Below the pieces are notes generated by a model, which did no database searches, was not told where the DNA came from, and was given only the letters and a program-made list of their open reading frames with translations. DNA of 64,000 nucleotides from Staphylococcus auricularis (GTDB taxonomy: Bacteria; Bacillota; Bacilli; Staphylococcales; Staphylococcaceae), in the NCBI RefSeq assembly GCF_001500315.1, contig NZ_LLER01000002.1, forward strand, positions 62,001-126,000. Reading direction: 5' to 3'. The position numbers and the translations under genes were made by a program. Shown here piece after piece: positions 49,394 through 58,761 of the stretch (positions within the stretch are counted from its first letter, which is position 1; every line of letters begins with the position of its first letter).

Positions 49394-50320
49394 ATGCTTA
49401 GATATGTTTTAAAACGTATAGGTTATATGGTGGTTTCTCTATTCATCATCATGACCATTACTTTTTTTCTCATGAAATTGATGCCTGGTTCACCGTTTAA
49501 CGATGAAAAGTTAACGCCAGATCAAAAAGCAATCGTGAATGAAAAGTATGGATTGAATGATCCAGTCATTATTCAATATGTGAATTACGTCAAGAATATC
49601 GTGACTGGTGATTTTGGGAACTCATTTCAATATAACAACCAACCTGTTTGGGATCTCATTAGTCCGAGATTAATACCATCGATCGAAATGGGAATCGCTG
49701 CGATGGTTATCGGCGTCATATTGGGACTGATTCTCGGCGTGGCAGCAGCAACGAAACAAAATACTTGGGTGGATTATTCTGCTACAGTCATTTCTGTTAT
49801 CGCTGTCTCAGTACCATCATTCGTGTTAGCTGTGTTACTCCAATATGTGTTCGCAGTTAAATTAGAATGGGTACCTGTCGCAGGATGGGAAGGTTTTTCA
49901 ACGGCTATTCTACCGTCACTGGCACTGTCTGCGGTCGTCTTAGCCACAGTTGCACGTTATATTCGTGCTGAAATGATAGAAGTGCTCAGCTCTGACTACA
50001 TACTACTCGCTAGAGCTAAAGGGAACTCTACGATGCGTGTATTATTCGGTCATGCATTACGTAACGCATTGATACCGGTTATTACAATCATCGTACCGAT
50101 GCTCGCAAGCATTTTAACAGGGACATTAACCATTGAAAATATTTTCGGTGTACCTGGTTTAGGGGATCAATTCGTAAGATCTATTCAAACGAATGATTTC
50201 CCAGTCATCATGGCAACGACACTACTCTTCAGCACACTCTTTATCGTATCTATTTTTATCGTGGATATTTTATACGGTGTGATTGATTCAAGAATTCGAT
50301 TGCAAGGGGGTAAAAAATAA
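49394..50320 (+). CDS. oppB: Oligopeptide ABC transporter permease OppB (copy 1)
   Basis: This 308-residue membrane permease has six helices. The first is YVLKRIGYMVVSLFIIMTIT. LPSLALSAVVLATVARYIRAEM and the coupling-helix segment LARAKGNSTMRVLFGHALRNALIPV near residue 210 contact the ATPases. It pairs with OppC to form the channel for peptides. The start is ATG at 49394 after AAAGGGGG. Its stop overlaps the oppC start by one base. It is nearly identical in protein to the copy at 55791, although many silent positions differ. Confidence 0.93.
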   Translation: MLRYVLKRIGYMVVSLFIIMTITFFLMKLMPGSPFNDEKLTPDQKAIVNEKYGLNDPVIIQYVNYVKNIVTGDFGNSFQYNNQPVWDLISPRLIPSIEMGIAAMVIGVILGLILGVAAATKQNTWVDYSATVISVIAVSVPSFVLAVLLQYVFAVKLEWVPVAGWEGFSTAILPSLALSAVVLATVARYIRAEMIEVLSSDYILLARAKGNSTMRVLFGHALRNALIPVITIIVPMLASILTGTLTIENIFGVPGLGDQFVRSIQTNDFPVIMATTLLFSTLFIVSIFIVDILYGVIDSRIRLQGGKK

Positions 50321-51381
50321 TGACAAAAGATAAATTTAACGACGAAATAGAGCCCTCCAATACAGTCATGACACATACAGCTGAAACATTAACTGAATCA
50401 GATTTTGTGCGAAGTGACTATGATATTGAAAAAGAACCAGAAATGCAGCGTGAAAGTAAGAGTTTCTGGCAAGACGCTTGGTTACAACTGAAACAAAATA
50501 AATTAGCCATTGTCGGACTGATCGGTTTAGTGCTGATCATCATCTTAGCTTTAGTGGGTCCGTTATTGAGTAATCACACATACGAAGAACAAAATATTGA
50601 ACACCGTAACTTACCCGCAAAAGTACCGGTCTTAGATAAAGTACCATTCTTGCCATTTAACGGTGAAGGTACAGAAGGTGATGCGTACGAAGCGGCAGGA
50701 GCCAAAGAAAATTATTGGTTTGGGACAGATCAACTGGGCCGTGATTTATGGTCTAGAACTTGGCAAGGTGCGCAAGTCTCTCTCTTCATCGGTGTCATTG
50801 CAGCGTTGCTCGATATTTTTATCGGCGTCGTCTATGGTGCGATATCCGGATTCTTCGGGGGTCGACTCGATGATATCATGCAACGTATCATCGAAATCAT
50901 TGCTTCAATACCGAATTTGATTATTGTTATTTTATTTGTACTCATTTTTGAACCCTCTATTTGGACAATCATTTTAGCGATGTCTATCACAGGGTGGATC
51001 GGTATGAGCCGTGTTGTTCGAGGGGAATTCTTGAAATTGAAAAACCAAGAATTCGTGCTCGCTTCACGTACACTCGGTACATCTAACATGAAACAAATTT
51101 TCAAACACATTTTACCGAATGCGCTAGGACCTATCGTGGTTACATCAATGTTCACAGTACCGAATGCGATCTTCTTCGAGGCATTCTTAAGCTTCATCGG
51201 TATCGGGGTACCAGCACCGAGAACATCACTGGGTTCTTTAGTTAACGATGGTAGACAAATGTTACTCATTCATCCACATGAATTGTTTATACCAGCGGCC
51301 ATCTTAAGCTTACTCATTCTATTTTTCTATCTATTTAGCGATGGCTTACGAGATGCATTCGATCCGAAAATGCGTAAATAA
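50320..51381 (+). CDS. oppC: Oligopeptide ABC transporter permease OppC (copy 1)
   Basis: This 353-residue permease has a long cytoplasmic N-terminus (residues 1-60). The first helix is LAIVGLIGLVLIIILALVGPL, and a large external loop holds the GTDQLGRDLWSRTWQG motif. Five more helices follow, with the coupling segment EFVLASRTLGTSNMKQIFKHILPNAL near residue 240 (given in part). It acts with OppB. TAATG overlap with oppB indicates coupling. oppD begins 17 bases after it. Confidence 0.93.
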   Translation: MTKDKFNDEIEPSNTVMTHTAETLTESDFVRSDYDIEKEPEMQRESKSFWQDAWLQLKQNKLAIVGLIGLVLIIILALVGPLLSNHTYEEQNIEHRNLPAKVPVLDKVPFLPFNGEGTEGDAYEAAGAKENYWFGTDQLGRDLWSRTWQGAQVSLFIGVIAALLDIFIGVVYGAISGFFGGRLDDIMQRIIEIIASIPNLIIVILFVLIFEPSIWTIILAMSITGWIGMSRVVRGEFLKLKNQEFVLASRTLGTSNMKQIFKHILPNALGPIVVTSMFTVPNAIFFEAFLSFIGIGVPAPRTSLGSLVNDGRQMLLIHPHELFIPAAILSLLILFFYLFSDGLRDAFDPKMRK

Positions 51382-51398
51382 CAAAGGGGTGAAGGGAA

Positions 51399-52481
51399 AT
51401 GACAGAACGTATATTAGAAGTCAAAGATCTACATGTCTCCTTTGATATTCATGCTGGGGAAGTCCAAGCAGTACGAGGTGTAGATTTTTTCTTAAACAAA
51501 GGTGAAACATTAGCGATTGTAGGTGAGTCTGGTTCAGGAAAATCAGTCACAACGAAAGCAATTACTAAATTATTCCAAAAAGACGAAGGTAGAATTAAAA
51601 AAGGCGAAATCTTGTTTATGGGAGAAGATTTAGCAGACAAGTCTGAACGAGAATTAAATCAATTACGTGGAAAAGAAATTTCTATGATTTTCCAAGATCC
51701 GATGACATCACTTAACCCAACGATGAAAATCGGTAAACAAGTCATGGAGCCACTGATTAAACATCGAAATTACAATAAAAAAGTTGCTAGAAAACGCGCA
51801 TTAGAAATCTTGAAACTAGTTGGCTTACCCCATGCAGAAGAACGCTTCAATGCCTATCCGCATCAATTTTCTGGGGGTCAACGTCAACGTATTGTCATCG
51901 CAACTGCACTCGCTTGTGAACCTAAGATTTTAATTGCCGATGAACCGACGACAGCACTTGACGTAACGATGCAGGCACAAATTTTAGACTTGATGAAAGA
52001 ATTACAAGGCCAGATTGATACATCTATCATTTTCATTACACATGATTTAGGGGTTGTGGCGAATGTGGCTGATAAAGTCGCCGTCATGTATGGGGGTCAA
52101 ATGATCGAATCAGGGGATGTCGATGAAATCTTCTATGATCCGAAACACCCTTATACTTGGGGCTTATTATCTTCTATGCCAGATATGGACACAGATATTA
52201 ATACAGAATTACTCGCTATTCCTGGGACACCGCCTGACTTATTAAATCCGCCTAAAGGTGATGCGTTTGCAGAACGAAGTCAATATGCGTTAGATGTAGA
52301 CTTCAAGGTTGAGCCACCATGGTTTAGAGTCTCTCCTACACACTATGTGAAATCGTGGTTACTCGACGAACGTGCACCAGAAGTAGAGTTGCCTCAAATG
52401 GTACAAAAACGGTTAAGACCGATGCCAAATAACTACGATCAACCGATTAAAGTAGAGAGGGTGACGTTCGATGACAAATAA
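51399..52481 (+). CDS. oppD: Oligopeptide ABC transporter ATPase OppD (copy 1)
   Basis: This 360-residue ATPase has Walker A GESGSGKS (residues 42-49), Q-loop MIFQDPMTSLNP (96-107), signature FSGGQRQR near 158 and Walker B ILIADEPTTALDV near 178. A C-terminal extension is typical of peptide transporters; unusually it lacks obvious cysteines, so an Fe-S cluster there is unlikely. It partners with OppF and overlaps its start by 11 bases. The Q-loop is the point at which the copy 2 chimera switches to OppF sequence. Confidence 0.94.
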   Translation: MTERILEVKDLHVSFDIHAGEVQAVRGVDFFLNKGETLAIVGESGSGKSVTTKAITKLFQKDEGRIKKGEILFMGEDLADKSERELNQLRGKEISMIFQDPMTSLNPTMKIGKQVMEPLIKHRNYNKKVARKRALEILKLVGLPHAEERFNAYPHQFSGGQRQRIVIATALACEPKILIADEPTTALDVTMQAQILDLMKELQGQIDTSIIFITHDLGVVANVADKVAVMYGGQMIESGDVDEIFYDPKHPYTWGLLSSMPDMDTDINTELLAIPGTPPDLLNPPKGDAFAERSQYALDVDFKVEPPWFRVSPTHYVKSWLLDERAPEVELPQMVQKRLRPMPNNYDQPIKVERVTFDDK

Positions 52482-53412
52482 TGAAATTTTATTACAAGTG
52501 AAGCATTTAAAGCAATATTTTAACGAAGGGAAACACAACGAAGTCCGCGCGATAGATAACATCTCATTTGATGTATACAAAGGTGAAACGCTCGGCTTAG
52601 TCGGTGAGTCTGGCTGTGGAAAATCAACGACAGGTAAGGCTATCGTGAAACTAAACGACATTACTGGGGGAGAAGTATTATACGAAGGGGTCAACATACA
52701 ACAAATAAAAAATCGTAAAGACTCACTGCAATTCAACAAGAAAATTCAAATGATTTTTCAAGACCCATATGCGTCACTGAATCCTCGTTTGAAAGTGATG
52801 GATATCGTCGCAGAAGGCATCGATATTCACCATTTAGCGGCTAATAAAAAAGACCGTAAGAAACGGGTTTATGATTTGTTAGAAACAGTGGGGTTAAGTA
52901 AAGAACATGCGAACCGTTATCCGCATGAATTCTCAGGGGGTCAACGTCAGCGTATTGGCATCGCGCGTGCATTAGCAGTAGAACCAGAATTTATCATAGC
53001 TGATGAACCTATTTCAGCGCTAGATGTTTCTATACAAGCCCAAGTCGTTAATCTGTTGTTTAAATTGCAAAAAGAACATAACATTACGTTTTTATTTATC
53101 GCTCATGATTTGTCTATGGTGAAATATATTTCTGATCGCATTGCAGTGATGAACCAAGGTAAAATTGTGGAACTTGGAACGGCAGATGAAATTTATAATC
53201 ATCCATTACACGATTACACGAAATCATTATTATCAGCAGTACCTCAGCCAGATCCAGAGAGCGAGAAAAAAAGAAAACGAATCACTTACGAAGAAGATGA
53301 AACGAAAAATAAAGACAGATCGCTTCAAGAAATTGCGACAGGTCATTATGTGTTTGTGACAGATGAAGAAGCAGATCAACTCAAAAACGATGAAAGCAAA
53401 GTATTAAGTTAA
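52471..53412 (+). CDS. oppF: Oligopeptide ABC transporter ATPase OppF (copy 1)
   Basis: This 313-residue ATPase has Walker A GESGCGKS near residue 46, Q-loop MIFQDPYASLNPRLKVMD from residue 94, signature FSGGQRQRIGIARALA near 153 and Walker B FIIADEPISALDV. It ends in an acidic/basic tail after VPQPDPESE. It heterodimerises with OppD. The ribosome site is AGAGAGGGTG inside oppD. oppA starts 18 bases after it. Confidence 0.94.
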   Translation: MTNNEILLQVKHLKQYFNEGKHNEVRAIDNISFDVYKGETLGLVGESGCGKSTTGKAIVKLNDITGGEVLYEGVNIQQIKNRKDSLQFNKKIQMIFQDPYASLNPRLKVMDIVAEGIDIHHLAANKKDRKKRVYDLLETVGLSKEHANRYPHEFSGGQRQRIGIARALAVEPEFIIADEPISALDVSIQAQVVNLLFKLQKEHNITFLFIAHDLSMVKYISDRIAVMNQGKIVELGTADEIYNHPLHDYTKSLLSAVPQPDPESEKKRKRITYEEDETKNKDRSLQEIATGHYVFVTDEEADQLKNDESKVLS

Positions 53413-53430
53413 AGGGAAAGGGGGATGACG

Positions 53431-55092
53431 ATGAAATTAAAACAGTTTAAACTCATAGCTATCTTAATGGTTGCAGTACTACTCACAACAGCATGTGGTG
53501 CGAATGCGGAAAGCATTTATGATGACAAAGGACAAGTGTTCCGTAAGGCCTTATCACAAGATATGACAACATTTGATGCGGCACTAGCTACAGATAACAT
53601 CTCGTTTGAAATCATGGACCAAGTTTTTGAAGGTTTATACGTCCTTAATGAAGAAGACGAAGCTGAACCGGGTGTAGCTAAAGGGATGCCTAAGAAAAGT
53701 GACGACGGTAAAACGTTAACGATTGATCTTCGTAAAGATGCTAAATGGTCGAATGGTGATCCAGTGACAGCAGACGATTTCGTTTACTCATGGCGTAGAG
53801 TTGTTAATCCAGATACAGCCTCTGAATATGCCTATATCATGTATGATTTAAAAAATGCAGAAGCCATCAACCAAGGTAAGAAGAAACCCGAAACACTCGG
53901 AGTTAAAGCATTAGGAAAATACAAACTACAAGTCGAGTTAACGAAACCATTGCCTTATATCAATGAACTGCTAGCCTTTGGTACATATTTACCAGTCAAT
54001 CAAAAGGCCATCAAGAAATATGGTGAACAGTACGGTACAACAGCTGATAAAGTCATTTATAACGGCGCGTTCAAAGCGAAAAATTGGGCACCAGAAGATA
54101 AAATTGAAATGGTTAAAAATGATAAATACTGGGATCGCGACGCAGTGAAATTAACAAGAGTAAACTATAAAATCATCAAAGACCAACAAGCAGGTGCTTC
54201 GTTATTTGATACAGGTTCTATCGATGACACAGGTATTTCATCTGAACAAGTTGATAAATATAAAGATAGTCCAGCGTTAGATAAACAATTACTAGCATCA
54301 ACGTGGTTCTTAACACTTAACCAAGAAAAACCTGAGTTTAAAAATAAATCATTTAGACTCGCACTGGCTCAAGCGATTGATAAAGAACAATATTCAAAAG
54401 AAGTGTTAAATAATGGTTCTAAGACCATGGATCAATTCACTTCAAAAGAGACATTTAAATCACCAGATGACTCTGATTATACAGATGGCATCGAATCCAA
54501 TTTACAACATGACCCTAAAGCAGCTAAGAAAAATCTAGAAAGAGCGAAGAAAGAATTAGGGAAAGATGAAATTACGTTCACATTTACAACGAATGAAACA
54601 CCCGATGATAAAGTCTCTGCAGAATACTTGAAGAGTCAAATAGAAAATAACTTGCCAGGTGTGACAATGAAAATTAAAACGATGCCAGGTAAACAACGTA
54701 TCAATGCGATGCTTACTGGTGATTTTGAAGTCGGTATGGCAGGTTGGGGCCCGGATTACGCTGACCCATTAACTTTCCTTGAAATCATGACTTCAGATAA
54801 TCCGCAAAACTATGGTAAGTGGAGCAACAAAAAATATGATCAACTGGTTAAAGATGCGAACGGTAAATTGCTCACAGATCTCGATGCACGCGATGCAGCA
54901 CTAAAAGAAGCGGAAGAGATTATGTTAGATGACGTAGCCGTTGCACCGATCTTCCAACAAGGACAAACTCACTTAACAAATCCGCAAGTGAAAGGGTTAA
55001 AATACCATAAAATAGGTGGTAATTTGATACTTAAAAATGTCTATATCGATAAGTCCATTGATCGTGAAACAGGTAAGAAGAAAACTGAATAA
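53431..55092 (+). CDS. oppA: Oligopeptide-binding lipoprotein OppA (copy 1)
   Basis: This 553-residue exported lipoprotein has the signal peptide MKLKQFKLIAILMVAVLLTTAC, with the lipobox cysteine at residue 22. The mature part is a class C periplasmic-type binding protein (SBP family 5), with ADDFVYSWRRVVNPDTASEY near residue 110 and GMAGWGPDYADPLTFLEIM near 430. It binds peptides outside the membrane and delivers them to OppBC. Of two close ATGs, that at 53431 is better placed after AAGGGGG. It is the intact counterpart of the broken copy at 58762. Confidence 0.93.
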   Translation: MKLKQFKLIAILMVAVLLTTACGANAESIYDDKGQVFRKALSQDMTTFDAALATDNISFEIMDQVFEGLYVLNEEDEAEPGVAKGMPKKSDDGKTLTIDLRKDAKWSNGDPVTADDFVYSWRRVVNPDTASEYAYIMYDLKNAEAINQGKKKPETLGVKALGKYKLQVELTKPLPYINELLAFGTYLPVNQKAIKKYGEQYGTTADKVIYNGAFKAKNWAPEDKIEMVKNDKYWDRDAVKLTRVNYKIIKDQQAGASLFDTGSIDDTGISSEQVDKYKDSPALDKQLLASTWFLTLNQEKPEFKNKSFRLALAQAIDKEQYSKEVLNNGSKTMDQFTSKETFKSPDDSDYTDGIESNLQHDPKAAKKNLERAKKELGKDEITFTFTTNETPDDKVSAEYLKSQIENNLPGVTMKIKTMPGKQRINAMLTGDFEVGMAGWGPDYADPLTFLEIMTSDNPQNYGKWSNKKYDQLVKDANGKLLTDLDARDAALKEAEEIMLDDVAVAPIFQQGQTHLTNPQVKGLKYHKIGGNLILKNVYIDKSIDRETGKKKTE

Positions 55093-55134
55093 CTCTCTAA
55101 ATTAGCACAAGTTGTGTGTATTATTAACAAGAAT

Positions 55135-55174
55135 AATCCCGTTTACCTTTTGTAAAGGTAGACGGGATTTTTGT
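55135..55174 (+). terminator. Terminator of opp operon 1
   Basis: A 16-bp stem (AATCCCGTTTACCTTT / AAAGGTAGACGGGATT) is followed by T residues. Confidence 0.9.
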
Positions 55175-55205
55175 GTGTATGTAACACTCAATATTCACTC
55201 AATAT

Positions 55206-55571
55206 TTACAATGTTAAGGCGATGATCAGATTCAAGATTAAGTAACAGACATTACATATCGCCGCTGTCTTAAAGATTGGATACACATGATAATGCACCT
55301 TTTTTGCCTCTTTCGGATTGAAAAATGAATCCTTTTCTATTTCAGTTCTACGTTTTTTGCTAGATAGTTGATAGCGAATGCGTCTAAAGCCGTAACTCGT
55401 CGCATCTAGCACACCATCTTGAATAATAATTAAGATAAAAGACACGATAAATAAGATGATTGATACGTAAAATGCGATATTGATGAATAATGCATCAGTC
55501 ACTAGCCAAATGACTAGACTGAGCAAAGGTGTGAATAAGATGGGAATGATCCAATTAATTGGTTTTTGCAT
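55206..55571 (-). CDS. DUF3899 membrane protein
   Basis: This 121-residue protein has two hydrophobic segments in its first half (WIIPILFTPLLSLVIWLVTD and IAFYVSIILFIVSFILIIIQ), a cytoplasmic basic stretch with SSKKRRTEIEKDSF, and a final helix. It fits the DUF3899 family of unknown function. Its ribosome site is GGAGG on the minus strand. It is wedged between the two tandem opp operons in the opposite direction, so a duplication was not a simple unequal crossover of adjacent operons unless this gene was included or arrived later. Confidence 0.72.
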   Translation of the reverse strand: MQKPINWIIPILFTPLLSLVIWLVTDALFINIAFYVSIILFIVSFILIIIQDGVLDATSYGFRRIRYQLSSKKRRTEIEKDSFFNPKEAKKVHYHVYPIFKTAAICNVCYLILNLIIALTL

Positions 55572-55698
55572 AGGATACCTCCATAATCATTAAATTTATT
55601 TTACCGCAAAAAAGGTGATTTGTGTAATTGCACTTTAAAAACCATGTCGAAAATACAGTTGTGCACCTCATTACCACAAAAATAGTAAAAAGTCAATA

Positions 55699-55727
55699 TT
55701 GATTATCGAAATCCCTGCCGCTATAAT
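55699..55727 (+). promoter_or_regulatory. Promoter of opp operon 2
   Basis: TTGATT, a 17-base spacer and TATAAT. The hexamers and the upstream AGTCAATATTGATTAT block are identical to operon 1, while the spacer differs. That pattern points to selection on the promoter elements. Confidence 0.78.
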
Positions 55728-55735
55728 ATTATTAA

Positions 55736-55750
55736 ATATTTCTGAAAATT
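55736..55750 (+). promoter_or_regulatory. CodY-like box, opp operon 2
   Basis: ATATTTCTGAAAATT matches the CodY consensus AATTTTCWGAAAATT at 13 of 15 positions. It is in the same place relative to the -10 as in operon 1. Confidence 0.65.
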
Positions 55751-55790
55751 TTAAAGGGAATGTTAATTTTGAAAAAAAGGGGGATGAAAT

Positions 55791-56717
55791 ATGCTTAGAT
55801 ATGTTTTAAAACGATTGGGATACATGGTAGTTTCACTGTTAATCATCATGACGATTACATTCTTTCTCATGAAACTCATGCCTGGTTCACCGTTTAATGA
55901 CGAAAAGTTAACGCCACAACAAACTGAAATCTTAAATGAGAAATATGGCCTCAACGATCCTGTCATTGTGCAATACGTCAATTACATAAAGAACGTCGTT
56001 ACCGGTGACTTTGGGAACTCTTTCCAATATAATAACCAGCCTGTATGGGATTTGATTGGTCCACGTTTAATACCGTCAATTGAGATGGGTATTACAGCGA
56101 TGATTATCGGGGTTATCCTTGGCGTAATCCTAGGTGTAGCTGCTGCTACGAAACAAAATACATGGGTTGACTACACAGCGACAGTCATTTCTGTAGTTGC
56201 TGTATCTGTCCCATCATTCGTATTAGCGGTGTTATTACAATATGTATTTGCAGTTAAACTCCAATGGGTTCCAGTTGCAGGATGGGAAGGCCTATCTACA
56301 GCCATATTACCGTCACTTGCTTTATCAGCCGGAGTATTAGCGACTGTAACTCGATATATTCGAGCGGAAATGATTGAAGTGTTGAGTTCTGATTATATTT
56401 TACTTGCGAGAGCTAAAGGGAACTCGACGTTACGCGTGTTATTTGGTCACGCTTTACGTAACGCACTCATTCCAGTCATTACGATCATTGTACCGATGTT
56501 AGCAGGAATTTTAACAGGGACGTTAACCATTGAAAATATCTTTGGTGTACCTGGACTCGGGGACCAATTCGTAAGATCGATTCAAACGAATGACTTCTCT
56601 GTGATCATGGCAACAACATTGCTATTCAGTACATTATTTATCGTTTCTATTTTTATCGTGGATATTTTATATGGTCTCATCGACCCAAGAATTCGTGTTC
56701 AAGGGGGTAAAAATTAA
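55791..56717 (+). CDS. oppB: Oligopeptide ABC transporter permease OppB (copy 2)
   Basis: This 308-residue permease is the paralogue of the gene at 49394. The two proteins differ at few positions, mostly conservative, and have the same length. The DNA carries many silent differences, so the pair is old and has been held by purifying selection or shaped by conversion. All helices and the coupling motif LARAKGNSTLRVLFGHALRN are intact. The start is ATG after AAAAAGGGGG. It overlaps oppC copy 2 by one base. Confidence 0.92.
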   Translation: MLRYVLKRLGYMVVSLLIIMTITFFLMKLMPGSPFNDEKLTPQQTEILNEKYGLNDPVIVQYVNYIKNVVTGDFGNSFQYNNQPVWDLIGPRLIPSIEMGITAMIIGVILGVILGVAAATKQNTWVDYTATVISVVAVSVPSFVLAVLLQYVFAVKLQWVPVAGWEGLSTAILPSLALSAGVLATVTRYIRAEMIEVLSSDYILLARAKGNSTLRVLFGHALRNALIPVITIIVPMLAGILTGTLTIENIFGVPGLGDQFVRSIQTNDFSVIMATTLLFSTLFIVSIFIVDILYGLIDPRIRVQGGKN

Positions 56718-57778
56718 TGACTAACAAACATTTGAACAAAGACATCGAACCCTCAAATGCCGTGATGACACACACTGCGGATACAATTACTGACTCTGAT
56801 TTTGTACAAAGTAACTATGATATCGAGGTCGAACCGGAGCTGCAAAGAGAAAGTAAGAGCTTCTGGCAAGATGCTTGGATTCAATTAAAGCAGAATAAAT
56901 TAGCGATTGTTGGTTTAATCGGTCTTATTTTAATTATTATACTCGCACTCGTAGGTCCATTAATTAGTAGTCACACCTACGATGAGCAAAATATTGAGCA
57001 CCGAAACTTACCAGCTAAAATTCCAGTGCTCGATAAAGTGCCATTCTTACCGTTTTATGGTCACGATGGAGATGTTGACGCTTATAAAGAAGCTGGCGCT
57101 AAAGAAAATTACTGGTTTGGTACCGATCAGCTAGCCCGTGATTTGTGGGCTAGAACATGGCAGGGTGCTCAAATTTCACTCTTTATTGGTATCATCGCAG
57201 CTTTACTAGATATTTTTATAGGGGTTGTATACGGGGCAGTCTCCGGATTCTTTGGGGGCCGAATAGATAACTTCATGCAGCGTTTTATTGAAATTATTGC
57301 CTCTATACCAAACCTGATTATTGTTATCTTATTTGTAATCATCTTCGAACCATCTATCTGGACTATTATTTTATCTATGTCCATTACAGGATGGATTGGT
57401 ATGAGCCGTATCGTGCGTGGTGAGTTCTTGAAGTTAAAAAACCAAGAATTTGTACTCGCTTCACGTACACTCGGAACATCAAAATTAAAACAAATCTTTA
57501 AACATATTTTACCGAATGCTTTAGGTCCGATTGTCGTAACATCCATGTTTACTGTACCGAGTGCGATATTCTTCGAGGCGTTCTTAAGCTTCATCGGTAT
57601 CGGGGTACCTGCACCGAGAACATCGCTAGGATCACTCGTAAACGATGGTCGACAAATGTTATTAATTCACCCACATGAATTATTTATACCAGCTACTATT
57701 TTGAGTTTATTAATCTTATTCTTCTATCTATTTAGTGATGGTTTACGAGACGCATTCGATCCGAAAATGCGTAAATAA
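56717..57778 (+). CDS. oppC: Oligopeptide ABC transporter permease OppC (copy 2)
   Basis: This 353-residue permease, same length as copy 1, is intact through all helices and the coupling segment EFVLASRTLGTSKLKQIFKH. Most changes lie in the N-terminal cytoplasmic tail and the external loop; GTDQLGRDLWSRT reads GTDQLARDLWART here. It should still form a pore with OppB. The OppD/F chimera gene starts 17 bases downstream, the same spacing as in copy 1. Confidence 0.92.
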   Translation: MTNKHLNKDIEPSNAVMTHTADTITDSDFVQSNYDIEVEPELQRESKSFWQDAWIQLKQNKLAIVGLIGLILIIILALVGPLISSHTYDEQNIEHRNLPAKIPVLDKVPFLPFYGHDGDVDAYKEAGAKENYWFGTDQLARDLWARTWQGAQISLFIGIIAALLDIFIGVVYGAVSGFFGGRIDNFMQRFIEIIASIPNLIIVILFVIIFEPSIWTIILSMSITGWIGMSRIVRGEFLKLKNQEFVLASRTLGTSKLKQIFKHILPNALGPIVVTSMFTVPSAIFFEAFLSFIGIGVPAPRTSLGSLVNDGRQMLLIHPHELFIPATILSLLILFFYLFSDGLRDAFDPKMRK

Positions 57779-57795
57779 CAAAGGGGTGAATGGAA

Positions 57796-58743
57796 ATGAC
57801 TGAACGTATATTAGAAGTGAGAGATTTACATGTTTCTTTTGATATTCACGCAGGTGAAGTGCAAGCAGTACGCGGCGTAGACTTTTACTTAAATAAAGGT
57901 GAGACCTTAGCGATTGTAGGGGAATCAGGTTCTGGTAAATCTGTAACAACTAAAGCTATTACCAAACTGTTCCAAAAAGACGAAGGTAGAATCAAAAAAG
58001 GTGAGATTCTCTTTTTAGGGGAAGACTTAGCTACTAAATCTGAAAAAGAACTCACACAGTTGCGGGGTAAAGAAATATCGATGATTTTCCAAGATCCGTA
58101 TGCCTCTTTAAACCCACGCTTGAAAGTCATGGATATTGTCGCTGAAGGTATCGATATTCATAATCTAGCATCAAGTAGGAAAGATCGTAAAAAACGCGTT
58201 TACGATTTACTTGAAACAGTGGGTTTGAGTAAAGAACATGCGAGTCGTTACCCACATGAATTCTCAGGTGGGCAACGACAACGTATTGGGATTGCGCGTG
58301 CATTAGCAGTTGAGCCAGAATTTATCATTGCAGATGAACCTATCTCGGCGCTCGATGTATCGATTCAAGCACAAGTCGTGAACTTACTGCTCAAATTACA
58401 ACGCGAACGCGGCATTACCTTCCTATTTATAGCCCATGATTTATCAATGGTTAAATACATTTCAGACCGTATTGCAGTAATGAACCGTGGTAAAATCGTC
58501 GAACTTGGAACTGCTGACGAAATTTATAATCATCCACTACATGATTATACGAAATCTCTGCTCTCTGCAGTACCTCAACCGGATCCAGAAAGTGAGAGAT
58601 CGAGAAAACGTATTGAATACAAAAACGATGATGCACTTAATGACAGTAGATCCTTGCAAGAAGTGAGACCAGGGCATTACGTATTTGTAACGGATGAAGA
58701 AGCAACTCAACTGAGAGCCGTTGATACAACGGTTGTAAATTAA
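57796..58743 (+). CDS. OppD-OppF chimeric ATPase (fusion by internal deletion)
   Basis: This single 315-residue ATPase is colinear with OppD of copy 1 for residues 1-95 (MTERILEVRDLHVSFD..., Walker A GESGSGKS at 42-49). From the Q-loop onward it is colinear with OppF (MIFQDPYASLNPRLKVMDIV; signature FSGGQRQRIGIARALA; Walker B FIIADEPISALDV; tail VPQPDPESE). The switch is within the MIFQDP codons (from 58081), a stretch shared by both genes. An intragenic deletion by recombination at this point would remove about 1.07 kb relative to copy 1. All ATPase motifs are present, so a homodimer is conceivable. The start at 57796 follows AAAGGGGTG. Confidence 0.9.
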   Translation: MTERILEVRDLHVSFDIHAGEVQAVRGVDFYLNKGETLAIVGESGSGKSVTTKAITKLFQKDEGRIKKGEILFLGEDLATKSEKELTQLRGKEISMIFQDPYASLNPRLKVMDIVAEGIDIHNLASSRKDRKKRVYDLLETVGLSKEHASRYPHEFSGGQRQRIGIARALAVEPEFIIADEPISALDVSIQAQVVNLLLKLQRERGITFLFIAHDLSMVKYISDRIAVMNRGKIVELGTADEIYNHPLHDYTKSLLSAVPQPDPESERSRKRIEYKNDDALNDSRSLQEVRPGHYVFVTDEEATQLRAVDTTVVN

Positions 58744-58761
58744 TGGGGAAGGGGGATTATT

